Origin: Nocardioides abyssi
GTDB lineage: Bacteria; Actinomycetota; Actinomycetes; Propionibacteriales; Nocardioidaceae
DNA length: 64,000 bases
Direction of reading: 5' to 3'
NCBI RefSeq assembly: GCF_030412915.1
Contig: NZ_JAUHJR010000004.1
Span: forward strand, 186,001 to 250,000
The translations under genes and the position numbers were made by a program. Numbering within the stretch: the stretch's first letter is position 1; each line of letters opens with the position of its first letter. The notes below the pieces were generated by a model. That model was not told the origin of the DNA. It searched no databases and saw only the letters and a list, made by a program, of their open reading frames with translations. Shown here piece after piece: positions 63,342-64,000 of the stretch.

Positions 63342-64000
63342 CAGGTCTCGTCCCCGGCCGAGGTGCCCGGCAGGTCGCCGAACCGCTCGGGGTGGGCCAC
63401 GGCCACGACGTCGCCGACGACGATGATCGCCGGCGGCTTGACCTGCTCGGCCTCGAGGTCGGCGGCGAGCGTGCCGAGCGTGGAGAGGACGGTCCGCTCC
63501 CCCGGCATCGTGCCGTCGCAGACGACGCCCACCGGCGTGCCGGGGTCGCGGCCGCCGGCGACGAGCGACGCGGCGATCGCCGGGGCGTTCTGCACCGCCA
63601 TCATCAGCACGAGCGTGCCGCGCAGGCGGGCCAGCGCGTCCCACTCGGTCAGCGACTCGGGGTGGCCGGGCGGCAGGTGGCCGGAGACGACCGTGAACTC
63701 GTGGGCGACGCCGCGGTGGGTCACCGGGATGCCCGCCACCGCCGGCACCGAGACCGGGCTGGTCAGCCCCGGGATCACGGTCACCGGGACGCCGGCCTCG
63801 CGGCAGGCGATGACCTCCTCGTAGCCGCGGCCGAAGACGAAGTTGTCGCCCCCCTTGAACCGCACGACCCGCTTGCCGGCGAGGGCCCGGTCGACGATGA
63901 CCCGGTTGATCTCCTCCTGCTGAGCGCTGCGGCCCCGCGGCAGCTTGGCCACGTCGACCAGCTCCACGTCGGCCGACAGGTCGCCCAGCAGCTCGCGCGG
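63341..64000 (-). CDS. cobA: Uroporphyrinogen-III C-methyltransferase (C-terminal 219 residues; start beyond window)
   Basis: SAM-dependent enzyme making precorrin-2 for sirohaem and cobalamin. Present motifs are RGRSAQQEEINRVIVDRALAGKRVVRFKGGDNFVFGRGYEE (SAM-binding GGD), PGLTSPVSVPAVAGIPVTHRG and MPGERTVLSTLGTL. The 5' end lies right of the window, so a CysG-type fusion cannot be excluded. Sirohaem would serve nitrite or sulfite reductase and precorrin-2 could feed the cobalamin needed by MetH; both links are inference. Confidence 0.94.
   Translation of the reverse strand, partial: PRELLGDLSADVELVDVAKLPRGRSAQQEEINRVIVDRALAGKRVVRFKGGDNFVFGRGYEEVIACREAGVPVTVIPGLTSPVSVPAVAGIPVTHRGVAHEFTVVSGHLPPGHPESLTEWDALARLRGTLVLMMAVQNAPAIAASLVAGGRDPGTPVGVVCDGTMPGERTVLSTLGTLAADLEAEQVKPPAIIVVGDVVAVAHPERFGDLPGTSAGDET

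Overview
The window is high-GC actinobacterial DNA. Mycothiol ligase MshC, a cytoplasmic GuaB1-type protein, a G5/Rpf secreted muralytic protein and the SCO1664/DUF3090/MSMEG_4193-type gene set point to Actinomycetia. Gene content and base composition fit Nocardioides or a close relative in Nocardioidaceae; this placement is inference. About 57 protein genes, one pseudogene fragment and one tRNA are annotated. Many genes start leaderless: a TANNNT -10 hexamer lies 6-8 nt before an ATG or GTG, with no Shine-Dalgarno. Most of the rest are coupled by ATGA, GTGA or TGATG overlaps.

Layout. 1-11.05 kb is housekeeping: 5' part of metH, a PAC2 protein, mshC with its three usual partners, corA, uppP, an aldo/keto reductase, a DUF5703 protein, an M20 peptidase and tRNA-Leu(GAG). 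11.05-22.15 kb is an accessory block directly after the tRNA. It holds narK-narG-narH-narJ-narI plus a shortened cupin gene on the minus strand, then a second cupin, a VIT1-type transporter, and gene-poor DNA with the decayed tail of a lost gene and its intact terminator. 22.15-30 kb has small regulators and stress proteins (TraR/DksA type, VOC, FMN-binding split barrel), a GNAT/acyl-CoA-synthetase protein acetyltransferase, DoxX, and a GMC oxidoreductase pair. 30.1-36.5 kb is a complete Mrp (Mnh) Na+/H+ antiporter operon A/B-C-D-E-F-G. 36.5-39.9 kb is ppsR-ppsA. 40-52 kb has an anti-sigma-type ATPase, a secreted protein, a DJ-1/PfpI protein, a LysR effector-domain-only protein, a BCCT transporter, guaB1 and galK (divergent), a DUF2252 pair, YiaAB and a histone-H1-like Lys/Ala repeat protein. 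52.2-54.8 kb is a two-gene acyl-CoA dehydrogenase operon with a palindromic operator over its -10. 54.9-61.3 kb has def, followed on the other strand by a six-gene operon built on a type III polyketide synthase. 61.5-64 kb holds an Rpf-like protein, an rRNA/tRNA 2'-O-methyltransferase and the end of cobA.

How the genes may work together. Nitrate respiration (NarGHI with NarK), the Mrp antiporter and the type III PKS operon (PKS, isoprenylcysteine-type methyltransferase, two FAD oxidoreductases of the geranylgeranyl reductase family, UbiA prenyltransferase, NAD-dependent epimerase) all concern membrane redox and ion economy. The PKS operon is the best candidate for a little-described system: a membrane-associated, possibly quinone-like, prenylated or methylated polyketide. 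Its product cannot be read from sequence. The other unusual signal is a set of large paired hairpins between convergent genes at about 2.5 kb and 52.1 kb that share the core CACCGGTYAACCGGTG.
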